A stretch of 64,000 nt of DNA from Actinobacillus indolicus (GCF_901764975.1 NZ_CABFKH010000002.1:244906-308905), one strand, 5' to 3'; positions 39,528-49,737 are shown, counted from the stretch's first letter. Notes: generated from the letters alone by a model not told the origin. A program made the numbers and translations.

Positions 39528-40280
39528 TTACTTAATTGAATAAAAAGAAATCGAATTTAGATAGATTTGTCTTGAAACAAAATCATATGACATCTGTTTG
39601 AGTGAGGCTATTTTTTGGATTGTGGCAGAAAGTTGCTCTGTGATATGAATGGGTAAAAAATGTTGATGTTGCCAAGGTCCGTCCGTTTCAACCATGATTC
39701 GCTCCAACGGAAAACTCTCCACGACTCTCTGTACTTTCGGATTGGTTAACACATCAGGGTTTACACTGACAAAATAAGATGTTTTTAACAATTCGTTTAG
39801 CCATTTATCACTCGCCTTAAACCAGTGAAAATGGGCTTTTTGAATGTGATGTTTTGCTAACAGCTCAAGGGCAATTTCCGTATCATCATAAACAATATGC
39901 AAATTTATCGGCAAATCGTACCGCTTGCAGAGCAAGATAAACTGCTCTAACAGTACGATATAAGGCTGATAATCTAAATTTGGTTGCTCACGTTTTAGAT
40001 AATGGGGCAAACCGACTTCACCGCAAGCGGTCAGATCTTGATGATTTTTTGCAATCCATTCAAACAGTTGCTTTTGTTCCGTAGATGAAGGTAGTAGTTG
40101 TTCTGGATGAAACCCTGCTGCGATATGAATGTGTTGAAATTGCTGTTTAAGCGCCAATAAACGTTGGCTACTGGCTAAATCTGTCGCAACCGCAAGCACA
40201 CCTACCAGTTTTGGGTTTTGTATGATATGACGGATCTGCGGTTCTGAATATTGATCCAAATGAATATGACTGTCGAACAT
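39528..40280 (-). CDS. TatD-family metal-dependent hydrolase (YjjV type)
   Basis: TIM-barrel metal hydrolase of the TatD DNase family; members act as DNA exonucleases or deoxyribonucleases. The 250-aa product has the metal-binding HIHLD near the N-terminus, a conserved GEVGL motif (CGEVGLPHYLK), NLHIVYDD, and VETDGPWQH near the C-terminus. Size and motifs fit the YjjV branch. I start at the ATG at 40280; an ATG two codons upstream lies inside the metK terminator. Substrate is not evident. Confidence 0.85.
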   Translation of the reverse strand: MFDSHIHLDQYSEPQIRHIIQNPKLVGVLAVATDLASSQRLLALKQQFQHIHIAAGFHPEQLLPSSTEQKQLFEWIAKNHQDLTACGEVGLPHYLKREQPNLDYQPYIVLLEQFILLCKRYDLPINLHIVYDDTEIALELLAKHHIQKAHFHWFKASDKWLNELLKTSYFVSVNPDVLTNPKVQRVVESFPLERIMVETDGPWQHQHFLPIHITEQLSATIQKIASLKQMSYDFVSRQIYLNSISFYSIK

Positions 40281-40286
40281 AAGCAT

Positions 40287-40315
40287 AAAAAAAGGGCAAA
40301 CCTCATCGCTCGCCC
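40287..40315 (-). terminator. metK terminator
   Basis: On the minus strand GGGCGAG and TTTGCCC (plus 40309-40315 and 40294-40300) form a stem with G-U pairs, followed by seven U. It abuts the start of the TatD-family gene. Confidence 0.65.
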
Positions 40316-40330
40316 ATTGATAATATTGAG

Positions 40331-41479
40331 TTATTTCGCATCCGCTCTCAATACTTCCGCTTTATCCGTTTTTTCCCAAGGGAAATGCTCACGACCGAAG
40401 TGTCCGTAAGCGGCAGTTTCACGATAAATCGGACGGATTAAATCTAGCATTTTGATTAAGCCGTATGGGCGTAAATCAAAGTGTTCACGCACTAAACGGA
40501 CTAACACTTCATTGCTTACTTTACCTGTACCGAAGGTTTCCACCATAATTGATGTCGGCTCTGCGATACCGATAGCGTAAGAAAGCTGAATTTCACAACG
40601 ATCTGCTAAACCTGCTGCGACAATATTTTTCGCAACATAACGTGCAGCATAGGCAGCTGAGCGATCCACTTTTGACGGATCTTTACCAGAGAACGCACCG
40701 CCACCGTGACGAGCCGCACCGCCGTAGGTATCAACGATAATTTTACGACCTGTTAAACCACAGTCGCCCATTGGGCCACCAATTACGAAACGACCTGTCG
40801 GGTTGATAAAGTATTTAGTATTTTGACTTAACCATTCACTTGGCAATACTGGCTTGATGATCTCTTCCATCACACCTTCAAACACGGTCTTCTGATCAAC
40901 GTGTTCTGCGTGTTGGGTTGAAAGCACCACAGCATCAATGCCCTTAATTTTGTTATCTTCGTAAATAAAGGTTAATTGGCTTTTCGCATCTGGGCGTAAC
41001 CAATCTAATTTACCTGATTTACGCACTTTCGCTTGTTGTTCCATTAAACGATGGGCGTAAGTGATTGGTGCTGGCATTAATACTTCCGTTTCATTTGTTG
41101 CATAACCGAACATAATCCCTTGGTCCCCTGCACCTTGCTCTAACGGGTTAGCACGATCCACACCTTGATTAATGTCCGGTGATTGTTTACCGATGGCATT
41201 TAATACCGCACACGAGTGCGCATCAAATCCCATATCTGAATGGGTATAACCGATGTCGCAAATTACTTGGCGAGTTAAGTTTTCAATATCCACCCAAGCA
41301 GAAGTGGTGATTTCACCGCCTACCAGTGCCATACCGGTTTTTACATAAGTTTCACACGCCACGCGCGCTTTAGGATCTTGTTTGAGAATTTCGTCTAATA
41401 CTGCATCTGAGATTTGGTCTGCGATTTTATCTGGGTGACCTTCTGATACAGATTCCGAGGTAAATAAGTTAATAGCCAT
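40331..41479 (-). CDS. metK: S-adenosylmethionine synthetase
   Basis: Makes S-adenosylmethionine from ATP and methionine. The 382-aa product has the start [20 protein letters not shown], the [12 protein letters not shown] motif and the [10 protein letters not shown]-loop-like motif, all diagnostic of MetK. Length matches E. coli (384). The upstream region holds a MetJ box over a likely promoter, and an inverted uptake pair in the presumed leader. Confidence 0.98.
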   Translation of the reverse strand: MAINLFTSESVSEGHPDKIADQISDAVLDEILKQDPKARVACETYVKTGMALVGGEITTSAWVDIENLTRQVICDIGYTHSDMGFDAHSCAVLNAIGKQSPDINQGVDRANPLEQGAGDQGIMFGYATNETEVLMPAPITYAHRLMEQQAKVRKSGKLDWLRPDAKSQLTFIYEDNKIKGIDAVVLSTQHAEHVDQKTVFEGVMEEIIKPVLPSEWLSQNTKYFINPTGRFVIGGPMGDCGLTGRKIIVDTYGGAARHGGGAFSGKDPSKVDRSAAYAARYVAKNIVAAGLADRCEIQLSYAIGIAEPTSIMVETFGTGKVSNEVLVRLVREHFDLRPYGLIKMLDLIRPIYRETAAYGHFGREHFPWEKTDKAEVLRADAK

Positions 41480-41516
41480 TTGTTATCCTATTGATTTTAT
41501 TAAATATGATATGTAA

Positions 41517-41565
41517 TACAAGCGGTAAGATCTTGCAAAAAAATAGTAAAAACTAACCGCTTGTA
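41517..41565. repeat. inverted uptake-sequence pair in the metK leader
   Basis: TACAAGCGGT (41517-41526) and ACCGCTTGTA (41556-41565) enclose 29 bases containing TTGCAAAA. It lies between the proposed metK promoter and the metK ATG, so it would be transcribed and could fold in the 5' leader. Confidence 0.65.
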
Positions 41566-41594
41566 AGAAATTTAATTTGGAAGTTTTTCCATCT

Positions 41595-41631
41595 AGACGT
41601 CTATAATACGTTTTTTAATAAAAAATAACAA
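41595..41631 (-). promoter_or_regulatory. metK promoter overlapped by a MetJ box
   Basis: AGACGTCT at 41595-41602 is a perfect 8-bp met box. The adjacent 8-mer at 41587-41594 matches partly (CATCT end), as MetJ operators are tandem. On the minus strand TTGTTA (plus 41626-41631) and TATTAT (plus 41603-41608) are 17 bp apart, placing the met box at the -10/+1 position of metK. Predicted leader is about 117 bases. Confidence 0.65.
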
Positions 41632-41740
41632 ACTATTTTTCCTAAATTCTAGCCATTATGTCAATTTATGATACATTACGTAGATATCTGTTATCTTTAA
41701 CTTCGTATTTTAACGAAATAACTTTCTAAGTTTTTATCCC

Positions 41741-42508
41741 ATGAAATTTTCTAAATTAAGCAAGATTTGGCAATGGTTATCTCACCATTATCAAACCATT
41801 GAAGATTATTTTACCAGTGGCTCTTTTGGCGTCCGCTTTTATCCCTTTTTGATGTACCCTTGTGTGCGTCATTCTGTCAGCGGAATCATTAAATTAACTG
41901 CTGTGCTGTCTGTTTTTGTAGCACTCTATTATTTCTTTGCTGAGTTCATTACGATTTTATTTAGTGATGCTTATCTCCCAGCCTATGTTCACCATACTCC
42001 CCTTGAGTTATTGCAACCTTCTGGCACGATTATTGATGGAAAAGAAATCCATCTTTCACCACTCTATTTTTCGATGAAAATGGCATTTTTAGTACAGGGA
42101 TGTCTGTTTATCTTTATCTATCTTATTGGAGTAACACAAATTACCGCACGCCGTTTTAGATTGTTAGGTATTCTGTTTTCATTGCTCTTCAGCTGTGGCG
42201 CTATCCTGATTTTTAGCTCTCAAGGCGGAAAATATACCCTTGGAGGACTACAAAATACGGGAGCCTCTTTAACCTATTTATGCGGAAACTTAGCGATGAT
42301 TGCATCTGGTTTGGGAATGATTCAACCTCACTTGCAAAAATTAAAACGTTATAGCTTAATTGCAGGAGTGATTGGTGCCTGTGCGATTACCAGCAGTTTA
42401 TGGATAGAACTTCCTTACTTAGCATTATTGGAACGAGTTAGTCTTTACAGCTTATTTATCTGGGAAGTTGCGATTGGTTTTGCCATTTTAAATAAGGAAA
42501 ATAGATGA
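41741..42508 (+). CDS. DUF998-like integral membrane protein
   Basis: I do not know its function. The 255-aa protein has about six hydrophobic segments (from residue ~48 to the end) after an amphipathic, charged N-terminus. The segment [21 protein letters not shown] and the tail [19 protein letters not shown] resemble the DUF998 membrane family, in which G-GNL and ER-(V/I)-Y patterns recur. No signal peptide. Its TGA overlaps the argE ATG (ATGA), so it is translationally coupled to argE. The family assignment is from memory and moderate. Confidence 0.7.
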   Translation: MKFSKLSKIWQWLSHHYQTIEDYFTSGSFGVRFYPFLMYPCVRHSVSGIIKLTAVLSVFVALYYFFAEFITILFSDAYLPAYVHHTPLELLQPSGTIIDGKEIHLSPLYFSMKMAFLVQGCLFIFIYLIGVTQITARRFRLLGILFSLLFSCGAILIFSSQGGKYTLGGLQNTGASLTYLCGNLAMIASGLGMIQPHLQKLKRYSLIAGVIGACAITSSLWIELPYLALLERVSLYSLFIWEVAIGFAILNKENR

Positions 42509-43647
42509 AAAATACCTTGCCGTTTATTGAACGTTATCGTCAATTAATTCAAATTCCGACCATTAGTAGCCTTGAAGAAAAATATGATATTTCTAATAAG
42601 GCATTAATTGAGTTACTTGCCCATTGGCTAAGTGATTTTGGCTTTAAAACAGAGATCATTGCCGTTGAAGGTAGCCGTCAAAAATATAATTTACTCGCAA
42701 CCTATGGGGAAGGCGAAGGTGGTTTACTGCTTGCAGGGCATACCGATACCGTACCTTATGATGAAGGACGTTGGAGTTTTAACCCCTTTCATTTAACGGA
42801 AAAAGAGGGCAAATTCTACGGTCTAGGCACAGCGGATATGAAGGGCTTCTTTGCCTTTGTGGTGGATGCTATCAGTCAAATTGATCTCAAAAAGCTCAAT
42901 AAACCTCTACGTATTCTCGCAACAGCGGATGAAGAAACGACGATGCTTGGGGCAAGAACCTTTGCTCAACACGCCCACATTCGCCCTGATTGTGCGATTA
43001 TTGGTGAACCAACCTCCCTTAAACCTATCCGAGCCCACAAAGGACATATGGGAGAAGCAGTTCGCATTATTGGGCAATCAGGCCATTCAAGCGATCCAGA
43101 TAAAGGAATTAACGCCATTGAAATTATGCATCAAGTGACAGGTAATTTGATGAAAATGCGTGATGAATTGAAACACAAATACCACAATGCGTTATTTAAA
43201 GTGCCTTATCCGACCATGAATTTCGGCAATATCCACGGCGGTGATGCTATTAACCGTATTTGTGCCTGTTGCGAACTCCAACTTGATATACGACCATTAC
43301 CTAATTTAGCGGTACAAGATTTGGAAGATCTGCTACGCCAACATCTTGCGCCTTTAATTGAACAATGGGGAGATCGCATTCAAATTCAAGCGCTACACGC
43401 TGGCATACCGGGTTATGAATGTGAACACTCTGCCCAAGTTGTACAAGTTGTAGAAAAATTGCTCGGCGAAAAATGTGATGCGGTAAATTATTGTACCGAA
43501 GCGCCTTTCATTCAACAGCTTTGTCCAACGCTCGTATTAGGCCCTGGTTCTATTGAACAAGCCCACCAGCCTGATGAGTATTTAGATGCGAAGTTTATTG
43601 AGCCAACAAGAGAACTCCTCACTAAACTTATCTATCATTTTTGTTAG
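42505..43647 (+). CDS. argE: acetylornithine deacetylase
   Basis: M20-family zinc hydrolase releasing ornithine from N-acetylornithine. The 380-aa product has the zinc motif [12 protein letters not shown] (His79-Asp81 region), [10 protein letters not shown], and the catalytic glutamates [11 protein letters not shown]. Length matches E. coli ArgE (383). It overlaps the upstream membrane-protein gene by four bases. No other arginine-synthesis gene is nearby; argO at 0.8 kb is an arginine exporter. Confidence 0.92.
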   Translation: MKNTLPFIERYRQLIQIPTISSLEEKYDISNKALIELLAHWLSDFGFKTEIIAVEGSRQKYNLLATYGEGEGGLLLAGHTDTVPYDEGRWSFNPFHLTEKEGKFYGLGTADMKGFFAFVVDAISQIDLKKLNKPLRILATADEETTMLGARTFAQHAHIRPDCAIIGEPTSLKPIRAHKGHMGEAVRIIGQSGHSSDPDKGINAIEIMHQVTGNLMKMRDELKHKYHNALFKVPYPTMNFGNIHGGDAINRICACCELQLDIRPLPNLAVQDLEDLLRQHLAPLIEQWGDRIQIQALHAGIPGYECEHSAQVVQVVEKLLGEKCDAVNYCTEAPFIQQLCPTLVLGPGSIEQAHQPDEYLDAKFIEPTRELLTKLIYHFC

Positions 43648-43650
43648 TTT

Positions 43651-43708
43651 ACAAGCGGTCAGATCACAACAATTTTTTGCAAAAAAATGACATCATCTGA
43701 CCGCTTGT
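43651..43708. terminator. inverted uptake pair between argE and the AEC transporter
   Basis: ACAAGCGGTCAGAT (43651-43664) and its exact reverse complement (43695-43708) enclose 30 bases with TTTGCAAAAA. Likely terminator of the upstream pair. Confidence 0.65.
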
Positions 43709-43727
43709 CGTTATCATAAGGATGACC

Positions 43728-44708
43728 ATGTTTATTGAAGCTTTACTTTTTAGTGCCAGCGTAACGCTCCCGACAATTCTCATGTTATTACTGGGTATTG
43801 CATTACGCCGTAAAAAAATGATCGACGATCATTTCTGCGAAATTGCCTCTAAACTGGTGTTTAATATCGCCCTCCCCGCTCTACTTTTTGTCAATGTGGT
43901 GAAAGAACCAACCGATTATTCAAGCCAAATTTGGCTCGTTGGAGCCGGAGTGATTGGCACGCTGATTATCTATTTTGGGGGCGAACTGCTTGCTCTACGC
44001 TTTATTGATGATCGAGCATATCGAGGGATCTTTGTGCAAGGACTCTTTCGTGCTAACAGCGGTATTTTAGGACTCGCACTTTGTATCAATGCATATGGCT
44101 CGCCTGCCGTTGCCCCCGCTTCGGTTTATACAGCTTGTATTACCCTATTATTTAATATACTTGCCGTTATTACCTTAACAAATTCACTCAGTGATGGAAA
44201 ACCAAGTGTGAGTAAAATCATAAAATCGATTCTGAAAAATCCGCTGATTATTGCTATCGTACTTGGCATTATTTTGAGTAAATTAGAGGTAGCTATTCCC
44301 AAGACCGTGATTCGAACAGGCGATTATCTTGCGAATATTGCACTCCCCTTAGCACTGATTTGCGCTGGAGCAAGCCTAAATTTCAAACAACTTAAATTAC
44401 TTAAACAAAGCGATAAAAAAGCGTTAAAAATTAGTCGAATCGTCATTGTGGCAAGCATCGGGAGATTACTCATCGCACCATTACTTATGGTGATATTAGG
44501 TAAATTTGTCTTTGATTTACCTGCAATGTCGATTGGTATTTTATTTCTTATTTCATCAACCCCTGTTGCTGCCGCAAGTTATGCGATGGTGAGACATTTT
44601 GGTGGTGATGCGACTGCCTCAGCCAACCTTATTGCACTCACCAATTTAGGTTCAATGTTCACAACGAGTTTAGGCATCGTTATTTTAAAACAATTAGCTT
44701 GGATGTAA
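43728..44708 (+). CDS. AEC-family transporter
   Basis: Predicted inner-membrane carrier of the auxin efflux carrier/malate permease family, with about ten hydrophobic segments across 326 aa. Visible family features are LPTILMLLLGIALRRKKMID at the start, the NIALPALLF helix break, GANSGILGLA-like RANSGILGLAL, and the C-terminal VAAASYAMVRHFGGDA. Substrate is unknown; MdcF-like malonate and YfdV oxalate roles exist in the family. I start at the ATG at 43728 (AAGGA 5 bases before); an ATG at 43722 is also in frame. Confidence 0.85.
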   Translation: MFIEALLFSASVTLPTILMLLLGIALRRKKMIDDHFCEIASKLVFNIALPALLFVNVVKEPTDYSSQIWLVGAGVIGTLIIYFGGELLALRFIDDRAYRGIFVQGLFRANSGILGLALCINAYGSPAVAPASVYTACITLLFNILAVITLTNSLSDGKPSVSKIIKSILKNPLIIAIVLGIILSKLEVAIPKTVIRTGDYLANIALPLALICAGASLNFKQLKLLKQSDKKALKISRIVIVASIGRLLIAPLLMVILGKFVFDLPAMSIGILFLISSTPVAAASYAMVRHFGGDATASANLIALTNLGSMFTTSLGIVILKQLAWM

Positions 44709-44717
44709 TGTGTAAAA

Positions 44718-44748
44718 AAAGGGAACAAACTCACCGCTTGTTCCCTTT
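44718..44748. terminator. bidirectional terminator between the AEC transporter and yidE
   Basis: AAAGGGAACAA (44718-44728) pairs with TTGTTCCCTTT (44738-44748); the 9-base loop contains ACCGC of an uptake sequence. A-rich and T-rich flanks serve both converging genes. Confidence 0.85.
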
Positions 44749-44764
44749 AATTGTGCTTTTTTGA

Positions 44765-46423
44765 CTAGCCCGCAACCCACAATAAAATCGCTAAAATTTG
44801 CGGCAAGATAATCCGACAGAACATCACCAAAGGATAAACCGTTGCATAAGACAATGCCGCTGCACCATTGTTTTCTTTAATCGTATTCGCAAAGGCAAGC
44901 GCTGGCGGATCTGTCATTGAACCCGCGAGTAAACCACATAAGCTTAAATAGTTAAGTTTGCCATAAATACGTGCAACTACCGCAGTAATAATGAGTGGAA
45001 TAAAGGTAATTAACGCACCATAGAAGATCCAAGATAAACCTTCATTGCTCAATAGCGTATTGACGAAATTACCACCCGCTTTCCATCCAACAACCGCGAG
45101 GAAAAGGACAATCCCAATTTCACGTAGAGCCAAGTTTGCACTTGGTGGCATAAACCAATAGAGCTTTCCAACGCTACCAATTCGCGCCAAAATTAATGCG
45201 ACAACTAAAGGTCCACCCGCTAACCCCAATTTTAATGCAACAGGGAAACCCGGAATATAAATTGGAATAGAGCCTAATAATACGCCAAGCCCAATCCCAA
45301 TAAAGATAGGTAACATTTGTACTTGTTGTAATTTCTGTTGAGCATTGCCGATAATCGCCATTACCGCATCAATGTCTTCTTGACGACCAACAAGATTCAA
45401 TACATCACCAAACTGTAAGGTCATTTGTCCATTTGGAACTAATTCAACACCAGCACGGTTTAGACGAGAAATCACCACATCGTATTTCCCCTTTAACATC
45501 AACTGACGAATTTGTTTACCAAACACCTTTTCATTCGTCACAACGGCTCGTTCATTTTTATACATTGTTCCTTTCGTTGATACAGAAACATTCACCTCTT
45601 CACCTAGAATAAGTTGCATTTTACGCAATGTTCCTTTCTCACCAACAATATGTAAAATATCCCCCACTTGAATCCGAGTTTCGACTTTAGGAACAAAAAG
45701 CTCCTCCCCGCGTTTTAAACGAGAATAAACCACATCATGTAACTCAAAATCAGGAAATTCCTTTAACATCAATCCATTAATATTGGGATTTGTCACTCGG
45801 ACATTTAAAGTACTTAATCCTTCTTTTTTACTATTTGATGCAGAGTCGAATTCGTCCGCTTCTTTATCCACGTTAATTTTAAATGCAATACGAACTAACC
45901 ACATTGCCAGTAAAATACCCACAATACCAAATGGATACGCAATCGCATAAGCCATGCCCATCACAGATGTGGATGTATCACCGCCAAGCTCCGCTAAAAT
46001 TTGTTGCCCAGCCCCCAAAGATGGCGTATTCGTAACTGCGCCAGAGAAAATACCCAAAATAACAGGAAGGGGAATATCAAATAGCTTATGGAGTAAAATA
46101 ACAAGAATACCGCTTAAGCCAACAATCATTAATGCAAATGCATTTAGCTTTAATCCTGATTGTCTAAGAGATGCAAAGAAACCCGGACCTACTTGGATAC
46201 CGATAGTATAAACAAAGAGAATTAATCCAAACTCTTGAATAAAGTGAAGGGTGTGAGAGTCTAGTGTAACACCAAATTGTGTCATAAAATGGGAGACAAA
46301 TATCCCTCCAAATAATACACCTCCAATTCCAAGACTCACGCCTCGCACCTTGATATGCCCTATCCATAGTCCCATAACAGCAACTAAAGATAATAGGCTA
46401 ACTGTTAACGCAATTTCGCTCAT
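44765..46423 (-). CDS. yidE: YidE-type AspT/YbjL-family putative transporter
   Basis: Predicted inner-membrane transporter of the aspartate:alanine exchanger family. The 552-aa protein starts [19 protein letters not shown], as in E. coli YidE (553 aa), with two clusters of membrane segments flanking two cytoplasmic TrkA-C/RCK domains (residues ~190-370, [36 protein letters not shown]). The frame runs 17 codons further upstream but lacks support; GAGG precedes 46423. Substrate is unknown. It is divergent from gltS. Confidence 0.92.
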   Translation of the reverse strand: MSEIALTVSLLSLVAVMGLWIGHIKVRGVSLGIGGVLFGGIFVSHFMTQFGVTLDSHTLHFIQEFGLILFVYTIGIQVGPGFFASLRQSGLKLNAFALMIVGLSGILVILLHKLFDIPLPVILGIFSGAVTNTPSLGAGQQILAELGGDTSTSVMGMAYAIAYPFGIVGILLAMWLVRIAFKINVDKEADEFDSASNSKKEGLSTLNVRVTNPNINGLMLKEFPDFELHDVVYSRLKRGEELFVPKVETRIQVGDILHIVGEKGTLRKMQLILGEEVNVSVSTKGTMYKNERAVVTNEKVFGKQIRQLMLKGKYDVVISRLNRAGVELVPNGQMTLQFGDVLNLVGRQEDIDAVMAIIGNAQQKLQQVQMLPIFIGIGLGVLLGSIPIYIPGFPVALKLGLAGGPLVVALILARIGSVGKLYWFMPPSANLALREIGIVLFLAVVGWKAGGNFVNTLLSNEGLSWIFYGALITFIPLIITAVVARIYGKLNYLSLCGLLAGSMTDPPALAFANTIKENNGAAALSYATVYPLVMFCRIILPQILAILLWVAG

Positions 46424-46481
46424 ATAAGCCTCACAATAAAAATAAACTAGGCAAATTTTACCAAAGCTCATCATGAAAAAA

Positions 46482-46497
46482 TGAGATCTAACTCAAA
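46482..46497. promoter_or_regulatory. CRP-like site between yidE and gltS
   Basis: TGAGATCTAACTCAAA resembles the CRP consensus TGTGA-N6-TCACA with three mismatches and a matching ATCTA centre. It lies 59 bp before yidE and about 106 bp before the gltS start site. Low confidence. Confidence 0.3.
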
Positions 46498-46560
46498 AAA
46501 CAATACTGTTTTTCATGTTTTATGTTGCTCATCCTTGATATAAGCTTGTTTTACCCCTTT

Positions 46561-46589
46561 TTGACACCATAGCTAATTTGTACTAGTAT
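46561..46589 (+). promoter_or_regulatory. gltS promoter
   Basis: A perfect -35 TTGACA (46561-46566) and TAGTAT -10 (46584-46589) are 17 bp apart, 36 bp before the gltS ATG, with AGGAG as ribosome binding site. Confidence 0.75.
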
Positions 46590-46625
46590 TCGCCCCTTCA
46601 TTTTTATAACAAAAGGAGTAATAAA

Positions 46626-47846
46626 ATGGAACCGATCGTATTAAACGGTTATCACACTCTGATTGCAGCAACGCTCGTCTTATTAATTGGTCGAGTTTTT
46701 GTTAATAAAATCAAATTCTTACAAGATTTTAACATCCCAGAAGCTGTAGCAGGGGGCTTATTTGCTGCCTCAATTATTTTCTGCCTTTATAAATTTGCTG
46801 GAATTACATTCAAATTTGAATCCTCGCTTCAAACAGCTTTTATGCTAGCCTTTTTCTCATCAATTGGACTCTCTGCTGATTTTTCTCGATTAAAACAAGG
46901 CGGCATTCCTTTAATCATTTTCTTAATTGTAGTAAGTGTATTTATTATTATTCAAAATGGCGTAGGTGTTGCTTTAGCAAGCTTGTTAGGTTTAGATCCA
47001 CTTGTTGGACTGATTACTGGCTCTATTACGCTTACTGGAGGACATGGTACCGGTGCAACTTGGGCAACCGTATTTGCGGAAAAACATGGCGTGGTTGGTG
47101 CAATGGAAATGGCAATGGCTTCTGCCACATTTGGCTTAGTCGCTGGTGGTTTAATTGGCGGTCCTGTTGCTCGTCGTTTAGTGAATAATATGAAAATTTC
47201 TCCGACAAAACAGAATGCCAAAGTTGAAACCGTAGAACATAAATATGCTGGCGATACCTTTGAAGATGCTGATAATGTTCGCTTAATTACCGCTACATCA
47301 ACCATTGAAACCATGGCACTTTTTGCAGCTTGTTTGGCTTTTTCTTCTGTTATGGTAAAAGTATTTCCTGATTCAGGATTACCACAATTCGTTTGGGCGT
47401 TAGGATTTGGCGTATTCTTGCGTAATGTACTCACCCTTGTCTTTAAATTTGACATGTTCGATCGTGCGATCGACGTATTTGGTAATGCCTCATTAAGTTT
47501 ATTCCTTGCGATTGCATTAATGAGTATCAAATTATGGGAATTAGCAGGGCTTGCAGGATCGATGTTAATCATCCTATTAGTACAAACGGTTGTTATGATC
47601 GTTTATGCCTATTTTGTGACCTTTAGAGTCATGGGCAGTAACTATGATGCTGCAATCCTTGCAGCAGGCCATTGTGGTTTCGGCTTAGGTGCAACACCAA
47701 CTGCAGTTGCTAATATGCAATCTGTGACAGAAACCTTCGGTCCTTCGCATAAAGCGTTCCTAATCGTACCGCTTGTTGGGGCATTCTTTGTCGATATTAT
47801 CAACTTAGGGACGATCACAGCCTTTATGAACTTTTTAGCAAAATAA
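46626..47846 (+). CDS. gltS: sodium/glutamate symporter
   Basis: Na+-dependent glutamate importer of the ESS family. The 406-aa protein has about ten hydrophobic segments in two inverted halves, with FNIPEAVAGGLFAA and GSITLTGGHGTGATWA in the first half and AAGHCGFGLGATPTAVANMQ in the second; these re-entrant-loop motifs define GltS. Length matches E. coli GltS (401). It has its own strong promoter and a terminator. Confidence 0.95.
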   Translation: MEPIVLNGYHTLIAATLVLLIGRVFVNKIKFLQDFNIPEAVAGGLFAASIIFCLYKFAGITFKFESSLQTAFMLAFFSSIGLSADFSRLKQGGIPLIIFLIVVSVFIIIQNGVGVALASLLGLDPLVGLITGSITLTGGHGTGATWATVFAEKHGVVGAMEMAMASATFGLVAGGLIGGPVARRLVNNMKISPTKQNAKVETVEHKYAGDTFEDADNVRLITATSTIETMALFAACLAFSSVMVKVFPDSGLPQFVWALGFGVFLRNVLTLVFKFDMFDRAIDVFGNASLSLFLAIALMSIKLWELAGLAGSMLIILLVQTVVMIVYAYFVTFRVMGSNYDAAILAAGHCGFGLGATPTAVANMQSVTETFGPSHKAFLIVPLVGAFFVDIINLGTITAFMNFLAK

Positions 47847-47853
47847 GGATAAC

Positions 47854-47885
47854 AAAAAAGCTAAGTCGAAAGACTTAGCTTTTTT
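47854..47885. terminator. gltS / folD bidirectional terminator
   Basis: A 14-bp stem (47854-47867 with 47872-47885) is capped by a GAAA tetraloop and flanked by A and T runs, between convergent genes. Confidence 0.95.
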
Positions 47886-47893
47886 ACTCTCTT

Positions 47894-48748
47894 TTACTGA
47901 CTCAAATGTACATGATAGGCTTGTAGGGTATTTTGCATCAACATTGCGACAGTCATAGGTCCAACGCCACCAGGGACAGGCGTAATAAAACTCGCTTTTT
48001 GAGATGCAACATCATAATCCACATCACCAACTAATTTACCGTCGAGACGATTAATTCCCACATCAATAACAATCGCCCCTTCTTTAACCCAATCACCAGG
48101 GATAAATTTTGGCTTCCCTACCGCCACAACTAAAATATCTGCTTGTCTTATATGGCTTTCTAAATCTTGTGTAAAGCGATGTGTTACCGTTACCGTACAA
48201 CCGCCTAATAATAATTCCAATGCCATTGGTCTGCCGACAATATTCGATGCCCCAACAATGACAGCATGTTTTCCATAAAGACTCACACCAGTAGTTTCTA
48301 ATAATTTCATCACACCATAAGGAGTACAAGCTCTTAAGGTTGGAATACGTTGGCATAAACGTCCAACATTGTAAGGATGAAAACCATCAACATCTTTGTC
48401 TGGACGGATCGCTTCGATCACTTTGGTAGAATCAATCTGTTTTGGTAATGGTAACTGCACTAAAATACCATCTACGGTTTCATCTTGGTTTAATTTTTCA
48501 ATTAAATCTAAAAGCGCTTGTTCTGAAGTATTTTCAGGCAAGTCATAGGATTTAGACTCTATTCCCAACTCTGCACAACTTTTACGCTTACTGCCGACAT
48601 AAACTTGAGAAGCGGGATCTGCACCGACTAAAATCACCGCTAACCCTGGTGCACGCTTACCCTGTGCGAGATTTAATGAAATTTGTGCCGCAATGTCCCC
48701 TTTAATTTTTGTAGCAAGCGCATTACCTGAAATAACTTGTGCGGACAT
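47894..48748 (-). CDS. folD: methylenetetrahydrofolate dehydrogenase / cyclohydrolase
   Basis: Bifunctional enzyme interconverting 5,10-methylene- and 10-formyl-tetrahydrofolate, supplying one-carbon units for purines and fMet. The 284-aa product has [20 protein letters not shown] with the catalytic lysine, [22 protein letters not shown], the Rossmann motif [18 protein letters not shown] [15 protein letters not shown], and [14 protein letters not shown]. Length matches E. coli FolD (288). A PurR box sits in its promoter. Confidence 0.98.
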   Translation of the reverse strand: MSAQVISGNALATKIKGDIAAQISLNLAQGKRAPGLAVILVGADPASQVYVGSKRKSCAELGIESKSYDLPENTSEQALLDLIEKLNQDETVDGILVQLPLPKQIDSTKVIEAIRPDKDVDGFHPYNVGRLCQRIPTLRACTPYGVMKLLETTGVSLYGKHAVIVGASNIVGRPMALELLLGGCTVTVTHRFTQDLESHIRQADILVVAVGKPKFIPGDWVKEGAIVIDVGINRLDGKLVGDVDYDVASQKASFITPVPGGVGPMTVAMLMQNTLQAYHVHLSQ

Positions 48749-48766
48749 AAGTTCTCCTAAAAATAT

Positions 48767-48796
48767 AAAATACGAAATCGTTTGCTATTTTCTCAA
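48767..48796 (-). promoter_or_regulatory. folD promoter containing a PurR box
   Basis: On the minus strand TTGAGA (plus 48791-48796) and TATTTT (plus 48767-48772) are 18 bp apart. Between them TAGCAAACGATTTCGT (plus 48772-48787) fits the PurR consensus ANGCAANCGNTTNCNT at every fixed position except the first. Repression by occlusion is the expected effect. Confidence 0.65.
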
Positions 48797-48874
48797 AAAA
48801 AAGCGCTTTTAGTAAGCCCTAATTATAGTGATGTTCAAAGAACAGACATTTAATTTATATTAATCAAAAACTTA

Positions 48875-48902
48875 TTGACCTAAAAAAGAAATAAACTATA
48901 AT
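48875..48902 (+). promoter_or_regulatory. tRNA-Pro/tRNA-Arg/hpt promoter
   Basis: TTGACC (48875-48880) and a perfect TATAAT (48897-48902) are 16 bp apart, followed by a GCG-containing discriminator. It has the look of a stable-RNA promoter under growth-rate control. Confidence 0.8.
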
Positions 48903-48919
48903 GCGAACCACATTTACGG

Positions 48920-48996
48920 CGGCGAGTAGCGCAGCTTGGTAGCGCAACTGGTTTGGGACCAGTGGGTCGTAGGTTCAAATCCTATCTCGCCGACCA
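48920..48996 (+). tRNA. tRNA-Pro (anticodon TGG)
   Basis: A 77-nt cloverleaf with encoded CCA. The acceptor stem starts CGGCGAG and pairs with CTCGCCG before ACCA. The D-arm is GTAGCGCAGCTTGGTAGCGC, the anticodon loop TTTGGGA has TGG at 48954-48956, and the T-loop is TTCAAAT. It reads CCN proline codons, mainly CCA. Confidence 0.97.
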
Positions 48997-49036
48997 CTCC
49001 TTTCCATATCAACTTCCCTTTTTATTAATTGTATTT

Positions 49037-49113
<77 letters not shown>

Positions 49114-49130
49114 TTTACTTAGGCTGATTT

Positions 49131-49670
49131 ATGAAAAAGCACCACATTGAAACGCTAATTTCATCTGAAGATGTTCAACAACGTATTATCGAACTTGCTA
49201 AAGAGATCAATCATCACTATCACCATAAAAACAGTCAAAGCCTTGTCGTTGTAGGATTATTACGTGGTTCATTCATGTTTATGGCTGATTTAGTTCGTCA
49301 TCTCGACCTTCCCGTAGAAATTGATTTCTTAACGGCATCTAGCTATGGGTTAAGCACAGAATCAAGCCGTGATGTCAAAATTCTTAAAGACTTAGACAGT
49401 GAAATTCAAGGAAAAGACGTACTTATCGTTGAAGATATTATTGATACGGGTTTCACGTTAAGCAAAGTTCGCGATATTCTTAATCTACGTGAGCCTACCT
49501 CATTGGCCATTTGTACATTACTCGATAAACCCTCTCGCCGTGAAATTGATGTGCCTGTGGAATGGGTTGGATTTGCGATTCCAGATGAGTTTGTTGTTGG
49601 TTATGGCATTGACTACGCACAACGCTACCGCAATTTAGACTACATTGCAAAAGTTGTGATTGAAGAATAA
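49131..49670 (+). CDS. hpt: hypoxanthine phosphoribosyltransferase
   Basis: Purine salvage enzyme converting hypoxanthine (and guanine) to IMP or GMP with PRPP. The 179-aa product has [16 protein letters not shown], the PRPP-binding motif [14 protein letters not shown], and the C-terminal [17 protein letters not shown]. Length matches E. coli Hpt (178). It starts only 17 bases after the tRNA-Arg CCA end, so it is probably transcribed from the tRNA promoter, the mRNA being freed by tRNA processing. AGG precedes the ATG by 7 bases. Confidence 0.96.
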   Translation: MKKHHIETLISSEDVQQRIIELAKEINHHYHHKNSQSLVVVGLLRGSFMFMADLVRHLDLPVEIDFLTASSYGLSTESSRDVKILKDLDSEIQGKDVLIVEDIIDTGFTLSKVRDILNLREPTSLAICTLLDKPSRREIDVPVEWVGFAIPDEFVVGYGIDYAQRYRNLDYIAKVVIEE

Positions 49671-49688
49671 TTTGTAAAATATTCATGA

Positions 49689-49737
49689 AAAAAGACCGCT
49701 TGTTGTTTGAAACTTCAGGCGGTTTTTGCATTCTAAA
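49689..49737 (+). terminator. imperfect stem-loop after hpt
   Basis: GACCGCTTG (from 49694), part of an uptake sequence, pairs imperfectly with CAGGCGGTTTTT, giving an uptake-derived terminator with a U run. Confidence 0.5.

Noticed and set aside
46424..46474. N-terminal extension of yidE
   Set aside because: E. coli YidE starts at the matching MS(D/E)IALTVS; GAGG precedes this ATG.
46952..47572. 206-aa minus ORF inside gltS
   Set aside because: It is the antisense shadow of a clear GltS gene, with biased composition and no family features.
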